In this document: positions 12,058-25,128 of the stretch, piece by piece
Position numbering within the stretch: the first letter of the stretch is position 1
Layout of the letters: each line of letters begins with the position of its first letter
DNA from: Sambucus nigra
Lineage: Eukaryota > Streptophyta > Magnoliopsida > Dipsacales > Adoxaceae
NCBI GenBank assembly: GCA_949130495.1
Contig: OX422211.1
Span: forward strand, 539,340,872-539,404,871
Length of the DNA stretch: 64,000 nucleotides
Direction of reading: 5' to 3'
Program-made: the position numbers and the translations under genes
Notes under the pieces: generated by a model
The model's database searches: none
Told to the model about the DNA's origin: nothing
Seen by the model: the letters and a program-made list of their open reading frames with translations, nothing else

Positions 12058-15000
12058 TGTAACACCCCGCTTAAAATAATAACGGGTGGCCAGCCCTATA
12101 CTATATTAACTCAGGAGTCTCAGATGGCTCAGTCTCAACATCAACTATCAGTACTACATAATATATGACTAATTACCCGATATAATATAAGTGAGATGTT
12201 AAAAATTAAATAAAACATGCAACAGATAACGAACCAACACTATAACTACTAACAAAGAAAAGAAAGATGCATACTCGAATGATGATAAATACAATTAATA
12301 ACTACAAATGAATATGCCAGAAGGAGATAAACCCGAATAAGCTGTCGGGTCACAGGCAATACAATAACTGAATTGGAATAAATATAAACATATATATAAA
12401 TATCCCTTGGGTACAAACCCGATATACAACATGAATCCTACCTAGATTTTTAAAGAAGTAGGAAGCGATTACATTCTACATCCCGCAACAGTCCGCACCT
12501 GTCACGGCTCCCAAGACTCTGGATAGAAGGTCATCCGACATCCATGCGGTAGGACACCTTTAATAGTATATATATATATACATGCAGGAGAAAAAAGTAA
12601 ACGGGTTAGAGCCCGAATGTGAAAAATATTTAGCAAGTGTGTTATCCGTGCATAATAAATATCGGTGCACTTATTTCATAATTAAAATGGAATCGCTCTC
12701 TCGTAAACCCCCAACTCACCTCTCATCTAACGGTGCGCGCCTATTCGCGTCCTCAAATTTTAGTTAAATTACCCCATTTATAAGAACCACCTAACTTATT
12801 ATAGGCCTAGCCTATACCCACAAAATTTACTTTGCTATCATAACCCAAGAACCCACTCTTTCTAAACATTCTTGATTAATTTACAAATATAAACGATATA
12901 TTATGCTTAATGGATTCCGGTTTATAATTTAATTACTTATAATTCCTAATAAGTTACCCATATGCATTTGGGTTAAATCATATGATTTAAATTTCTAAAT
13001 AATAGGCATACAAAATTATTAACGACAAAACTTCTCTCCAATATCAACGTCGCGCTACGTTTCGTGCGTGAGGTTTCTCGCAGAGCGAAATCCAAACAAG
13101 GAACCACCCTTTTACACTACTCCTTGTCAACGTCGATCCTAGAGATCCATTATGCCATACATGCAATAATACCAAATATAGATTACCATACAAGAACAAC
13201 TCAAAGTCTCCAAATGATAACCTTGGGATGATGTAACCGAAATATTCCTTAAATGCGATACATCAACCCCCATCAATCTAGTACACCATAATCATCCAAG
13301 ATGTATTCCGAGAAATTCCATATCCTTTCATCTATAGGATATATAAATATATACATATGCATTCATTCTAACCATATATATATATATACCATCATCAATC
13401 CCATAGTCAAGTGTACATACTACATATGATGTACAAGGCTATGGACATAATATACCCGGCTATATATATCACCGAATAAACGCATCATGCCATCATCTTC
13501 CCAGTGCCCGGCTCACGTAGCAATACTGGGGCCACCATGGTGGGACTAAACGACACCCATCTCGTGGTAAACTCACGCACACGACATCCCGGGAAACGAT
13601 CATAGCTCCAAACCGGCAATGAGACGAAACATACCCACCACGTCTCATCCCAAAAATATAAATCACATAATAACACACGGGACGACTATGACCTGGGGAA
13701 TATCCACACCCTGCTCCTCGAGCCAGGATGCTCACCCTCTACGCGCTCAACTTCCCAATAATAGCATGAGCGGGGTATGCTTAACCACATAAGTATATAT
13801 ATCATTCACATGCACAATATATATACATCCATATGATCCCATCATATAATTAAACCATCACATACGATTTAGATATTCATATCATGTATATCCACAACAT
13901 AAATTCATCCATATATTCCTATCTATATAGATATATGCACGTATATTCACATATCCTTATATCTATTTATACAACTAATTCTCGTTCATATGTACAAGAT
14001 ATCCAATCTCGGCTATAAGTATACGTAATCCTCAATATACAAGCCGTCACCACAATTTCCTTTAAATTTACCTCGACATGTGAATACAATACCTCATTTG
14101 AAACATATTCAATCATTTTTCCTATGATGAATAGTCTCCCAAAATCATATGTGTATATATATATATATATATATTCAACATTAGGGTTATCACCCAATAT
14201 TTTGTGTAGGAACCATCACTACACATACCATCCATATCTGAGAGCACATTAAAAATCTAGTAATAATTTCGACTATCGGTACACCTAACTAATAGTCTAT
14301 AAACCTCAAGCTCAATCTTATTTTCATCAAATAATCCCTTAGTCTAAGATCTCTCAGATTTATTTCTTAAAATTTATCATTCTTAAGGATAATGGGACTA
14401 CTCTCTTTCCTTGGTCCCCAAATTGTGTCTTAATGAAATCCTATTTACCATAAGGATTTGGCACTACCCTCGGTCTACGATTACAAGCCATGCCCTCACA
14501 ACTCTCTCTTTAAGAGTTCTTAACTTCACATCCTAACTAGACTCACTCTTAATCTAATATTAGGATTTCCCTCCCCAATGAGGTTTCTCACTATTCCTAT
14601 ATACAGCTCTAATGTATATATGTATACATACTTTCCCAAATGGTCCCACAAAGTCCCCATAATCACAATGTGTGAGAAACCCTTTATGTGTCTCCAAAAA
14701 CCTATCTCTTACACCATAAGTGAAGGCCCCAAACCAATAAACCCAACCAAAAAGGGCTAGAGATTATCCTAGAAAAATCCCCTAAAACAGCCCTGTTTCC
14801 GAATCGATTTGGTCTCAAGGGCGAATCGATTCGCTACAACTGCAAATCGATTCGGTCCAAAGGACCTGAGACTCTGTCTCAAATCAAATCGATTCGCCTT
14901 GGGTCCGAATCGATTCGATCATGCAGACCTGCCAATTTTGTCTAGGCCGAATCGATTCGGGTCTGCTGAATTTAAAGGGTTCTTCTTCTTCATAGAAACC

Positions 15001-15706
15001 CACGAGTTTTAAACCCTAAAATTTCTATTCTAACCTCCAAATATTTATCAGCACATGATTCTAAGCCAATAAATCAACCCAAAGTCGATCCCAACCATTT
15101 TTACACCATTTAAACCCATATTTAAACATTGATTTCAAGATTTAACCCAAAAATCTAGGTTTTGATATTTATACCCAAAATCCAATTCTTTAACCCACAA
15201 ATTATGAAATAGAATACACAAATGACTTATTTAGCAAAATTAAACACTTGCCTCGATTTTGTAGAGGTTGAATCATCCTCGATGTCGCGTTTGGGCCGGA
15301 ATCTCCAAGCTTTCTTCCTCTCTCTCTTCTTTTCTTCTTATTTCCTTTTTCCTTTCTCTTTCTCTCCTTTTCTCAAATGAGAAGGCTTCATCCGTAAGCC
15401 TTTAAATCCCTTAAAATAATAAACCCAATTTTAAATGTTAATACACACTTTAAATGACTCGTGTACTCCAATTCGAGTCAAACTAATTTAAAAACATTCC
15501 GGAGCCGAAATAAAAATCAATGACAGTCATTTTGACTATCTCGACCCTTTCAGGATCGATGGTACCCTCAAAATCATCATCCGGAATACTTTAAAATGTT
15601 CTCTATTTTTGGACCTCAATTCCAAATTTTAAAATTCTCCAATTTAATTAAATTTTATTTTCCCAAAAATTTAATTTCTCACTCTCAAAAATCAGGGGGT
15701 GTGGCA
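12058..15706 (-). mobile_element. Tekay-like solo LTR G1, 3.65 kb
   Basis: Ends TGTAACACCCCGC and GGTGTGGCA, flanked by perfect 5-bp target duplications ATTGG (12053-12057 and 15707-15711). It is homologous along its length to the solo LTR at 16888-20628 and more distantly to the LTRs of chromovirus A. The orientation (minus) is inferred from A. There is no internal region, so it is a solo LTR left by recombination between two LTRs. A CT-rich stretch (15308-15378) lies near its right end, and a palindrome cluster at 14799-14960. Short frames inside are not genes. Confidence 0.88.
14799..14960. repeat. Cluster of CGAATCGATTCG palindromes (G1)
   Basis: Six copies, exact at about 14822, 14906 and 14948, the others with one or two changes (AATCGATTTGG, CAAATCGATTCG). 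They are spaced irregularly by 10-40 bp. Function unknown. Confidence 0.85.
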
Positions 15707-15711
15707 ATTGG

Positions 15712-16167
15712 TTTCAGCAACTTGTTAATTATCGGTGCAACTTTTTACTTTGGGTTGATTAGTGTAGTTTAATATTTAATTGCTATTTAATTAATATTGT
15801 GGGAAAATTAATTTGAATTAATTTTGGTTAAGAATATTTAAATTCTAAAATTATATTAAAAATTAGTTTGTCTAATTTTTTGGAACCATCCCATCAACAA
15901 TAGTAGCCATCCTTAGATTCACACTAGGTATCTCAATTTAGGTCCCACCATTACAGTTATATGAAAATTTATGTCTTGCATTTCTTTATTTATTTATTTT
16001 ATTCTAATATAGCCATGATATAAATTTTAATTTGAACTTATGCTAATTATTTGTTCTTTGAATTCAGTTACTCCTTCTGCTGCCAAATAGCGATTCACAA
16101 ATTTGTATATGTGTGCAGAGATTTATACACGCAAATCGTCTATATACACAAATGTATAAAGATAAAC

Positions 16168-16168
<1 letters not shown>
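15712..16168 (+). mobile_element. SIRE-like LTR fragment, right part, then unassigned
   Basis: It continues the interrupted SIRE-like LTR (compare 2632-2908: T-rich with TTTAATT words and GGAACCATC.CAT near 15882). After about 15900 I recognise nothing up to the (TA)n tract. Confidence 0.5.

Positions 16169-16238
<70 letters not shown>
16169..16238. repeat. (TA)n tract at left end of element C
   Basis: About 70 bp of pure TA. It replaces the expected first bases (TGATATG) of the 5' LTR of Tat element C. Confidence 0.95.
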
Positions 16239-16240
<2 letters not shown>

Positions 16241-16646
16241 CAAAGTGTACCCTCATGCATGGAGTCACCAACCTCGGACAACATCATAGCCGAGACATCA
16301 GGAAGCTCATAGCAGCCGTCTGAAAGGTCGACTTATTCAAGGTCGGCTCCTTATTGACCAACCTCGGCCGAAGTTCGGATGAGGACAACAACATCTTATG
16401 ATCTCAAGATATTGCCAACGACGTACTCTGCCTCAGCCGACGTTGTGTCCTACTTTATGCCTAACCTCGGCCATTCTCCCAGGCCGAGGTCATGTTGATG
16501 ATTGACAGGACAAAGAAACTAGAAGACTTACCCAACCTCATACTCGGCCAGGCCGAGGTTATGACAGATGATGTCACAATTCCGATCGCACGCAAGCACA
16601 TGGATGACTTGGAACACGCGAAAAATCAGTTATAGCCGAATCATTC

Positions 16647-16783
16647 CCCTCACGTGAGGGATTATTTGGTCATCATTCCTTACATGTGTCACAGCCAGGT
16701 GTCTACCTATAATTTGTGTATTCAACTCACACATGCTCATGGGATGCTCGGGGGGTGGACTACACCCCCAAGCACTATATATA
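16647..16783 (+). promoter_or_regulatory. Tat LTR promoter: G-box palindrome and TATA box (C 5')
   Basis: CCCTCACGTGAGGG (16647-16660) is a perfect 14-bp palindrome with a CACGTG G-box core, the site type bound by plant bZIP and bHLH factors. TATATATA follows at 16776-16783 after CTACACCCCCAAGCAC. The same arrangement occurs in all four Tat LTRs of the window. Confidence 0.65.
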
Positions 16784-18174
16784 CAGGTCTTCTCCTACCT
16801 TTCAAGGGGATCCATAATTATAACCCTAGCGGGAGCCCTGACAAAATATACAGTAGAGAGAGAAAGATAGAGATTATATCACAGGGCTGTGACACCCCGC
16901 TTAAAATAATAACGGGTGGCCAGCCCTATACTACATTAAATCAGGAATCTCAGATGGCTCAGTCTCAACATCAATAGACTATAACATAAATAGATAAGGC
17001 TAACTACCCGAAATCATATAAGAGAGTGCCAAAAATTTAAAACATGCAACGAAAAACCAACCAATGATGTAACACTACAAGCAAAGGTAACATGAACATA
17101 AGTACCATATTAAAAGAAAGTGCTAGAATAAAAATAAATGAGTACGTACAAGGAAAAATATACCCGAATAAGCTGTCGGGTCACAGACAGTACAACCATC
17201 ATAAAGAAGAAATATAAACATCTACAAATATCCCTTGGGTATAAACTCGATACACAATATGAATCCTACCTCGATTTTTAAAGAAGTAGGAGGTGACTAG
17301 AATCTAAATCCCGCCACAGTCCGCAACTGCTACGGCGCCCAAGACTCTGGATAGAAAAGCATCCGGTATCCATGCAGTAGGACACTTGTAGTACAATATA
17401 TATATATAGCAAAAGAGAAATATAAACGGGTCAGAGCCCGAGGTGTAAAAATATTTAGCAAGTGTGTTAACCGTGCATAATAAATACAAATGCACTTATT
17501 TCATAATTAAAGTGGAGTCGCACTCTTGTGAAACCCCAAACTCACCTCTCGTCTAACAGTGCGCACCTATTCGCATCTTGGAACCTTAATTAAGTTACCC
17601 CACCCATAAGGACAACCTACCTTACCATACGAATGGCCTACCCACATGACCTACCATTCTAACATAACCCTCGAATACTTCCCATTCTAATCACACTTAA
17701 GTATATTTTAACATATATGCTTTACTAGGCTATAGTGGTTCCAATTATTAGCTTACACTAGTTATAAGTCTTAATACGTTGCACATTAACATTTGGCTTC
17801 AATCTAAGGATTTATTCTCTAAATAACAAGCATACAATATAATAAGGACAAAACTTCTCTCTAATCTCAACATTGCACTACGTTTCGTGCGTGGGGCATC
17901 TCGCAAAGTGAAATCCAAACAAGGAACCCCCCAATACACTACTCCTTGACAATGTCGATCGTAGGGTTCCATTATGTCATACACAAAAATACTACTACTG
18001 CAACTACTATAATCTAGATTATTATTTAAGAACAACCTAAAAGTCTCCATTAAATCCTTGGGTCGATATCACCGAAATTGTCTCTAAGTGCGATACATCA
18101 ACCCCCAACAATCTAGTACACCATAATCACCCAAGATGTATACCATAGAAATTTCATATCCCTTTTCACCTATA

Positions 18175-18176
<2 letters not shown>

Positions 18177-18213
<37 letters not shown>
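18177..18213. repeat. (AT)n microsatellite in G2
   Basis: Perfect AT run. Shorter TA runs follow at about 18609-18630 and 18717-18741 in the same LTR. Confidence 0.9.
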
Positions 18214-18216
<3 letters not shown>

Positions 18217-18607
18217 ATTCATTCTCATAGCCACACATAATGTACAATTGTCATACACATAATATAACCGGCTATAGAATGCTAATATACTGCACCATGC
18301 TATCATCTTCCAGGGCATTACTCATATACCATCCTGGGGACCAGCGGTCGGACACCGACATCGCGGCCAACACACACACACGACGTCCAGGAAGCGGTCA
18401 TAATTCCTAACCGGCAATGAGACAAAACATACCCACCACGTCTCATTCCAAAACAAATCACACAATATCACAATGGACGCTATGACCTGGGAATATCCAT
18501 ACTCTGCTCCTCGAGCTAGGGTGCTCACCCTCATCGCACAACTTCCCAATGATAGCATGTGCCGGTCATGCTTCACACCACAAGTATACATATCATTCAC
18601 ATACACA

Positions 18608-18639
<32 letters not shown>

Positions 18640-19699
18640 GATCACATCATATAATTAAACCATCACATATGGTTTAGATATTCACGCCATGAGTATACAC
18701 GTATCTACATATCTACATATATATATATATATATATATATACATACCATCTCTCGTTCGTATGTATGAAACTTATAAACTCGAAACTTATAAACTCGACT
18801 ATATGCACACATAATCCATAATATACTAGCCGTCGCTCTAATCATATTAATTTAATTCATTAAATAAATACGACCCCTCGCTTGAAGAATATTCATCCAT
18901 TACCCCTATGATATGAATAGTCTCCCAATGTATATTCAACATTAAGGTTATCACCCCAAAGTTTAACACATATAATTTTCACTATACATCCCATCAAAAT
19001 CTGAATGAACATCAATATATCCAATAACAATTCCCGATTATCGGTATACATATAACTAATAGTCCACAAGTCTCAAGCTTAAACTTAAATTCATTTTAAC
19101 GATCCCATCATCTTTTGGGATGCCCAACGTTGATCACACATAGCTATGTGGTAACTACCCCGATTACCATTTGACCCAAGCTTATTCTAGTCATGAGAAT
19201 ACTCCTATCATTCTCAATTAGCCTAATATTCAATTTCTCCTATGAAACTTTAATCTTTTTGTGTTTATAATTTATTCCTAAAGTTAAATATTACTAAGGA
19301 TACGTGACCACTCTCTCTCGTCGGTCCCCAATCATATTTTAAATAGAATCCGTTCACTATAAGGATTCGACACAAAATTCGGCTTACAAATTTCCACGCC
19401 ATGCCCTCACCACCCTCTCATAAGGTCCTTCACCTACATCCTAGGTTAACTCACTTTTTAAACTCCAAATGGGACTCCCATCCCTAAAGAAACATCCCCA
19501 CGATATCAATACTACAACCCCAATACACATTAATGTTCCTCAACTAATTCGATACGTCCCCACGATCATAACATGTGAGAAACGATTCATAAATCCCCAT
19601 AACATAACTCTCGCATCATATATAAAAGTCCCAAATCGATAAACGCAACTGAAATGGAGAAAAAATCACTCTAGGAAAATTTCTTAGAACTGCCCTGTT

Positions 19700-19880
19700 T
19701 TCGAATCGATTCGGCCCCTCCGAATCGATTTGGCCCCAACAGCGAATCGATTTGGCCCACTATACCTGTAAGTCTACTACATACTGAATCGATTCGCTAG
19801 GGGTGAATTGATTCGGCCCACTAGACCTGATACTTCTGCAACCTAGCGAATCGATTCGCTAGGGCGAATCGATTCGACTT
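19700..19880. repeat. Cluster of CGAATCGATTCG palindromes (G2)
   Basis: About eight copies, several exact (first at about 19701, last at about 19864). Variants differ mainly by C to T or G to A (CGAATCGATTTGG, TGAATTGATTCGG), as expected if methylated CpG decays. Same relative position as the cluster in G1. Confidence 0.85.
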
Positions 19881-20835
19881 GTGCAACAAGCTACGAAATA
19901 GGGTAATTTCTCCAAAACCCGAAATTTCCAAAACCCAAATTATACTACTTTCACCCAATTATCCTCAACCCAAATATGTTCCCAACATCAACACTCATCC
20001 TATATCTAGTTTCATCAAGTTATACACCCTTAAACCCAAGTATAAACATCAATTTCAAGACTTAAATATCCAAAATTTAGGTTTTGATATAAATACCCAA
20101 AATCCAATTTTCTTATCTATAAATTATGAAATGAAATACATAAATGAATTATTTAGCAAGATTAAAAACTTGCCTGATAATTGTAGAGGTTGAATTGTCC
20201 CCGGAACCGTGCATTGGCCGGAATCTCAAAGCTTTCTCTTTTCTCTCTCTTCCTTTCTTATTCTTTCTCTTTACTTTCTCTTTCTCTCTTTCTCACAATG
20301 ATATTGGCTTGATCCGTAAGCTTCTTAAACCTTTAAAACACATATCCCAGTTTTAAATGGTAATACACACTTTAAATGACTTGTTTACTCCAATTCGAGT
20401 CAAACATACTCAAAAATATTTCGGAACCTAAATAAAATCCAATGACAGTCATTTTGACTATCTCGACCCATCCGAAATCAATGGCGCACTTAGAATCATC
20501 ATCCGAAATAATTTATAACGTCCTAAATTTTTGGACCTCAATTTCCAAAATTTAAAATTTTCCAATTTAAATAAATTTTATTTCTCCCAAAATTTAATTT
20601 CTCGGTCCCAAAATCGTGGGGTATTACAAGGGCCATTATTGCCCCTCTTTCATAGTGAAGATCACTCACTTGCAAAGTGGACGTAGGCCTAGATGGGTTG
20701 AACCACTTATATTGGTGTGTTTATCCTCCTTTCCTCACCTCCTTTTACATTTACATTGCTTACTCGCTGCCATTGTTATACTTGTTTGAGCTCAACTACA
20801 CCATGATTTGGTGGTGCTATTTCTAGCATCATCAG

Positions 20836-20855
20836 TTTGGCACTGTCTGTGGGAA
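20836..20855 (+). other. Tat-type primer binding site (C)
   Basis: TTTGGCACTGTCTGTGGGAA, one base after the LTR end. It differs by two bases from TTTGGCGCCGTCTGTGGGAA, the form seen in element D and typical of Tat elements. Confidence 0.85.
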
Positions 20856-21016
20856 TGAGAGGATTCATCTCTTACTCCTTCGCTACTTGACCTCACCGGA
20901 GACTCTAGTGGTAAACCAGACCTCCCCTTTCGCATGGAGATGTTTCACCATCGAAAGAGATCTCTTAAGGTCTCAAACTCTCTAATATTCTCATTACAAG
21001 CTCTGTAGTCTCTTAT

Positions 21017-22441
21017 ATGGCACCAGAGTTACCAGCTCAGCCATCTGGTGTTAGAGGACCCAGTTCTAGCCAAGCACCATCCCAGTCTGAGATAACTGAG
21101 GTGGCGACATCCCTGATGTCTTTAGCTGCAACTCAACAAGCGATGCAGGATGAATTTGCCTAGCTAAGCCAGAACATAATAATGAGACCACCTGGGGTCT
21201 TGCTGGAGATGATTACTCCGAAAGCTGCTCAACCACAACATGAGGCCAGAGGATCCCCAGGCACCACGAAAAGACCTACCTCCTCCTCAATGGCCGAGGG
21301 ATGTTGCTAACCCTAGGCATTTACGCCTTGGGAGGCAAGGAAACCCTTGCCTGGAGGATAGGTATGACGATATAGAGGCCGTGGATGCTCTGAATGACTG
21401 TTTGGAAACATATGAGGTATCAAACAACACTGTACATCCTATCCAATAGAGTAGGGGTCGAGGTGAGAGATGAGACTATGATGCACGTCAAAGAGGTTCA
21501 GCTTTTGATTAGTTAAGTAAAGGGTCGACCTTCGAAAGACTCGACCTAGTTAATGACCTACGAGAAAGGCTGTCCAGGTCGAGAAGCATCGCTGGCTCAC
21601 GAAGAGAGGGTGACGACTATCGGCCTCATCATGGTCGACGCCCATATGGCCGAGACTGTGGTCAGGGGGAGGTTAACATCCGACGCTGTACAACAGCTGG
21701 GGAACTCTCAGTCCACCCTTTGGAGGTGGTGGGGGACAACCTCGTCCAGGACGATGCTGCTAAACCCTGGAATGAATCTATTCAAGGTCTAGAAAAGAAG
21801 ATAGGGGATATCATAAAAAGTCGAGACCCATTATAGAGGGGATACTCAGAGGGTTCACCATTTGTGTCAAGGATTGTCAACTTTCTGACCCTCGCCAAAT
21901 TTAAACCTCCAGTGGTGTCCCCCAAGTACGATGGAAGTACCAACCTTGTCCATCATATTGAAATGTATCAGTCAGTAGCATACATCTATTCAATCTTTGA
22001 TGAGATGAGGTGCGGATCTTTCTCGAGCAATCTAACTGGGGCTGCACATATCTGGTTCACTTCTCTTCCTAAAAATTCAATTGAGAGTTTTAAAGGTTTG
22101 GCCGAGCGGTTCATTCACAACTTCTATTTTAGGGTAAGGCCTCTGAAGAAGACGACCCATCTACTTTATGTTAACCAAGGGAAGAATGAAAGCCTCAGAG
22201 ATTATATCGCAAGGTTCAATAAGGAAGAGTTGGAGTTATAAGATTATGAAGATAGTATAGCCATGACATCCCTTATTGGAGGACTTCAGAAGGGAAAGCT
22301 ACTCTGGAAGCTTGCTGAAGACCCTCCCATGTCTATGGACGAGTTGTTAGCAACAACTGTAAAGGTCATGAACATAGAAGAAGCAATGGCTGTGAAATAT
22401 GAGGATAAAAATGGAAGTAGTAGTGGGAAATTTCAAAAGAT
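21017..22441 (+). pseudogene. gag: Tat gag, broken (element C)
   Basis: Gag forms the capsid-like particle that packages element RNA. The start MAPELPAQPS at 21017 follows a leader of about 160 bases. A stop follows at about codon 49 (near 21160) and the frame shifts before 21300. The capsid core is clear at 21864-22241: FKPPVVSPKYDGSTN, then HIEMY, CGSFSSNLTGAAHIWFTSLP, SIESFKGLAERF and ESLRDYIARFN, the usual order in Tat gag. A stop ends this piece, and a further piece in another phase (22263-22440) carries GGLQKGKLLWKL. Sequence then jumps directly to RNase H, so the gag C-terminus, protease and reverse transcriptase are deleted. Confidence 0.85.
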
Positions 22442-22447
22442 AAAAGG

Positions 22448-23891
22448 ATGGCCAGACACCTGAAGAGGGTGAGAACGATGCTAGAAAGATTAGAGGAAGT
22501 AAAGATGAAGAGGATACCTCGGCTAGAAAATAGGCGAGCTGATGCACTCGCGAGGTTAGCTTCAGCAACTAGAATAGACATAAGGAGAATAATACCCGTC
22601 GAGATTCTGCTCAAACCGACCATCGAAGAGGAAAATGTTGTTAGACCATGGTTAAACCTGAGTATGGGAGCCTCGTGGATAGACCCTCTTATAAGATACA
22701 TCAGAGAGGGAGAGCTTCCAGATTCAAAGTTAAAAAGGAGAAAGATAAGGTTCAAAGCTGCTAAATTCTCCTCTGTGGGAGATGTCCTATATAAGAAGGG
22801 ATTCCTACTCCCCCTTCTCAGATGTGTCCACCCTTCAGAGGTGTCGTACATCTTGAAATGTGTGCATGAAGGCTCTTGTTTAAGTCACATTTGAGGAAGA
22901 TATTTGTCTAAGAGGATAATTACGCAAGGATATTGGAGGACGGCCTTGGCCAAAGATGCAGATGCATATGTGAAGAGATGTGATAAGTTCAATAAGTTCT
23001 CCACCATTCTCCATCAGCCTCACCAGCCTCTGACCTCTATTAGTTCCCATTATCCATTTAAAATACGGGGTATTGATTTGGTAGGACCCTTGCCAGGGGT
23101 TGTAAACAACGATCGCTACTTAATTATGGCAATTTATTGTTTCTCCAAATGGGTAGAAGCTGAGCCTATGATCACAATCACTGAGCAGAAGACCTTCCAG
23201 TTCATCTGGAAAAACATCATATGCAGCTATGGCCTCCCAAACACCCTTATCTCAGATAATGGAATCGGATTCAAGCTTTCCATAGAAAAGTACTGTGAAA
23301 GAGTAGGGATCAAGAAATTCTTCTCTTCCCCTAGATGACCCCAGGAAAATGGTCAGACTGAGGTCACAAATCGAACAATCCTTGATGGGACAAAAAAAGT
23401 TAGAAAAGTCCAAAGGAAGATGGATAGAAGAGATATACGCCGTGCTGTGGGCTTACAGGACGACAATGAGGACACCCACATGGGAAACTCCATTCATGCT
23501 AGCCCATGGCTATAAGGGTGTAATCCCAATAGAGATAGGGCTTCCCACTCATAGAGTTAATACATATGACCCTCAGAGGAATGGGGAAGAGAGAAGGCTT
23601 GATCTTGATCTAGTTGAGGAAAGAAGAGAAGATGATGAGATAAGACAGGTATCCTATCAGCAAAGAACTACGAGGTTTTACAATCAAAGGGTAAAATCAA
23701 GGTCGATAGTTATGGGAGACATAGTCCTGAAGAAGACGTGGAAAAAAACAAATAAGCTCCATCCTAATTGGCATGGTCCTTATAGGGTAATTGATGAGGT
23801 TGTACCTGGTACCTACCGGCTAGAAAATCTAGAAGGAGAGCCCTTCTCAAACCCTTGGAACTCCAACCATTTGAAAAAATATTACATATGA
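22448..23891 (+). pseudogene. RNase H end plus integrase, broken (element C)
   Basis: The first 40 residues look like the C-terminus of Tat RNase H (RIPRLENRRADALARLAS). Integrase follows: zinc-binding region with KRCDKFNKF (the second Cys of the usual CxxC is Phe), then the core with GIDLVGPLPG (first Asp), LISDNG (second Asp) and QENGQTEVTNRT (Glu). The catalytic triad is thus present. Stops lie at about 22892 and 23335. A frameshift near 23397 moves the C-terminal part to another phase, ending NPWNSNHLKKYYI. Integrase inserts element DNA into the genome; this copy cannot make it intact. Confidence 0.88.
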
Positions 23892-24007
23892 CGTTGCAGT
23901 CGTTCTATCTTTTTATAATACATGTATCAACTTATATAGAGAATGTTAATGAGAAAATAACAAATGTTGTGTCGAGACTCTTGTTCCAATGTGTGTATTT
24001 AACATCA

Positions 24008-24862
24008 TTTATTTTGGGAAATATGAAGGTAAACACCATAATTTGGTGACCTCAGACCCTTGACATCATTAGTTTGGTGAAAATATGAGGTGAAACACCA
24101 TAATTTGGTGACCTCAGACCTTTAACATCACGAGTTTAGTGAAAATATGACGATAAACACCATAATTTGGTGACCCCAAACCCTTAACATCATTAGTTTG
24201 GTAAAAATATGAGGTGAAACACCATAATTTGGTGACCTTAAACCTTTAACATCATTAATATGGTGAAATTATGGAGGTAAAACACCATAATTTGGTGACC
24301 TCAGACCCTTAACATCATTAGTTTGGTGAAAATATGAGGTGAAACACTATAATTTGGTGACCTCAGACCTTTAAACATCATTAATGTGGTGAAATTATAT
24401 AGGTAAAACACCACAATTTGGTGACCTCAAACCTTTAACATCATTAATGTGGTGAAATTATGGAGGTAAAACCTCATAATTTAGTGACCTCAAACCTTAA
24501 ACATCATTAAATTAGTGAAATTATGGAGGCAAAATACCATAATTTGGTGACCTCAGACCTTTAACATCATCAGTTTGGTGAAAATATTGAGGGTAAACAC
24601 CATAATTTGGTGACCTCAGACCCTTAAGATCATTAGTTTGGTGAAAATATGAGGGTAAACACCATAATTTGGTGACCTCAGACCCTTAACATCATTAGTT
24701 TGGTGAAAATATGAAGGTGAAACATCATAATTTGGTGACCTCAGACCTTTAATATCATCAGTTTAGTGAAAATGTGAGGGTAAACACCATAATTTGGCGA
24801 CCTTAGACCTTTAACATCATTAGTCTAGTAAAAATACGAGGTAAAATATCATTAGTAAACAT
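24008..24862. repeat. ~62-bp tandem repeat array (element C)
   Basis: About 13 units, each with ACACCATAATTTGGTGACCTCAGACC and TTAACATCATTAGTTTGGTGAAAATATGAGG-like halves. Each unit holds the small hairpin CACCA-TAATT-TGGTG. The array lies between the end of sense integrase and the end of the antisense gene. Confidence 0.92.
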
Positions 24863-25128
24863 CATAATTTGTTTTGGTGAAATTTGTGAACGTGTGGAGT
24901 ATCACAATCATGGAACAACAAAACATCATATGAAGCAATAGAATTAGAAAAATCCAAGATACTTATGATATTATCATAAAGGGGATTCAGAATTACGATC
25001 CAGAATATCAAGAAGCTACCATTATAGTTCATAAAAAAAATAATTACAAACAACCATTAACCAAAGTTCATCAAAACTACAACTATCAAAAAGATTCACA
25101 GGGAGTTGTTATTAATTAGAAAGAGAGC

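Larger units (their letters stand above)
16888..20628 (-). mobile_element. Tekay-like solo LTR G2, 3.74 kb
   Basis: Ends TGTGACACCCCGC and GGGGTATTACA, with perfect target duplications AGGGC at 16883-16887 and 20629-20633. The matching place in the 3' LTR of the same host element (ATTACAGGGCCATTAGTGCCCC, around 28950) is the empty site. It is the same family as G1 and probably in the same (minus) orientation. It contains a conserved block with GGGTCAGAGCCC and AATATTTAGCAAGTGTGTTA (about 17428-17470) that recurs in G1 and, on the other strand, near 63910-63975. No internal region. Confidence 0.92.
16239..20834 (+). mobile_element. Element C 5' LTR (with nested solo LTR)
   Basis: LTR sequence is 16239-16887 plus 20634-20834; the middle is solo LTR G2. 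It pairs with the 3' LTR at 28316-29110. The inner end is TAGCATCATCA, followed by the primer site. Repeated GGCCGAGGT/ACCTCGGCC words (about 16280-16560) mark a GC-rich upstream part. The first few bases are lost in the TA tract. Confidence 0.85.
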
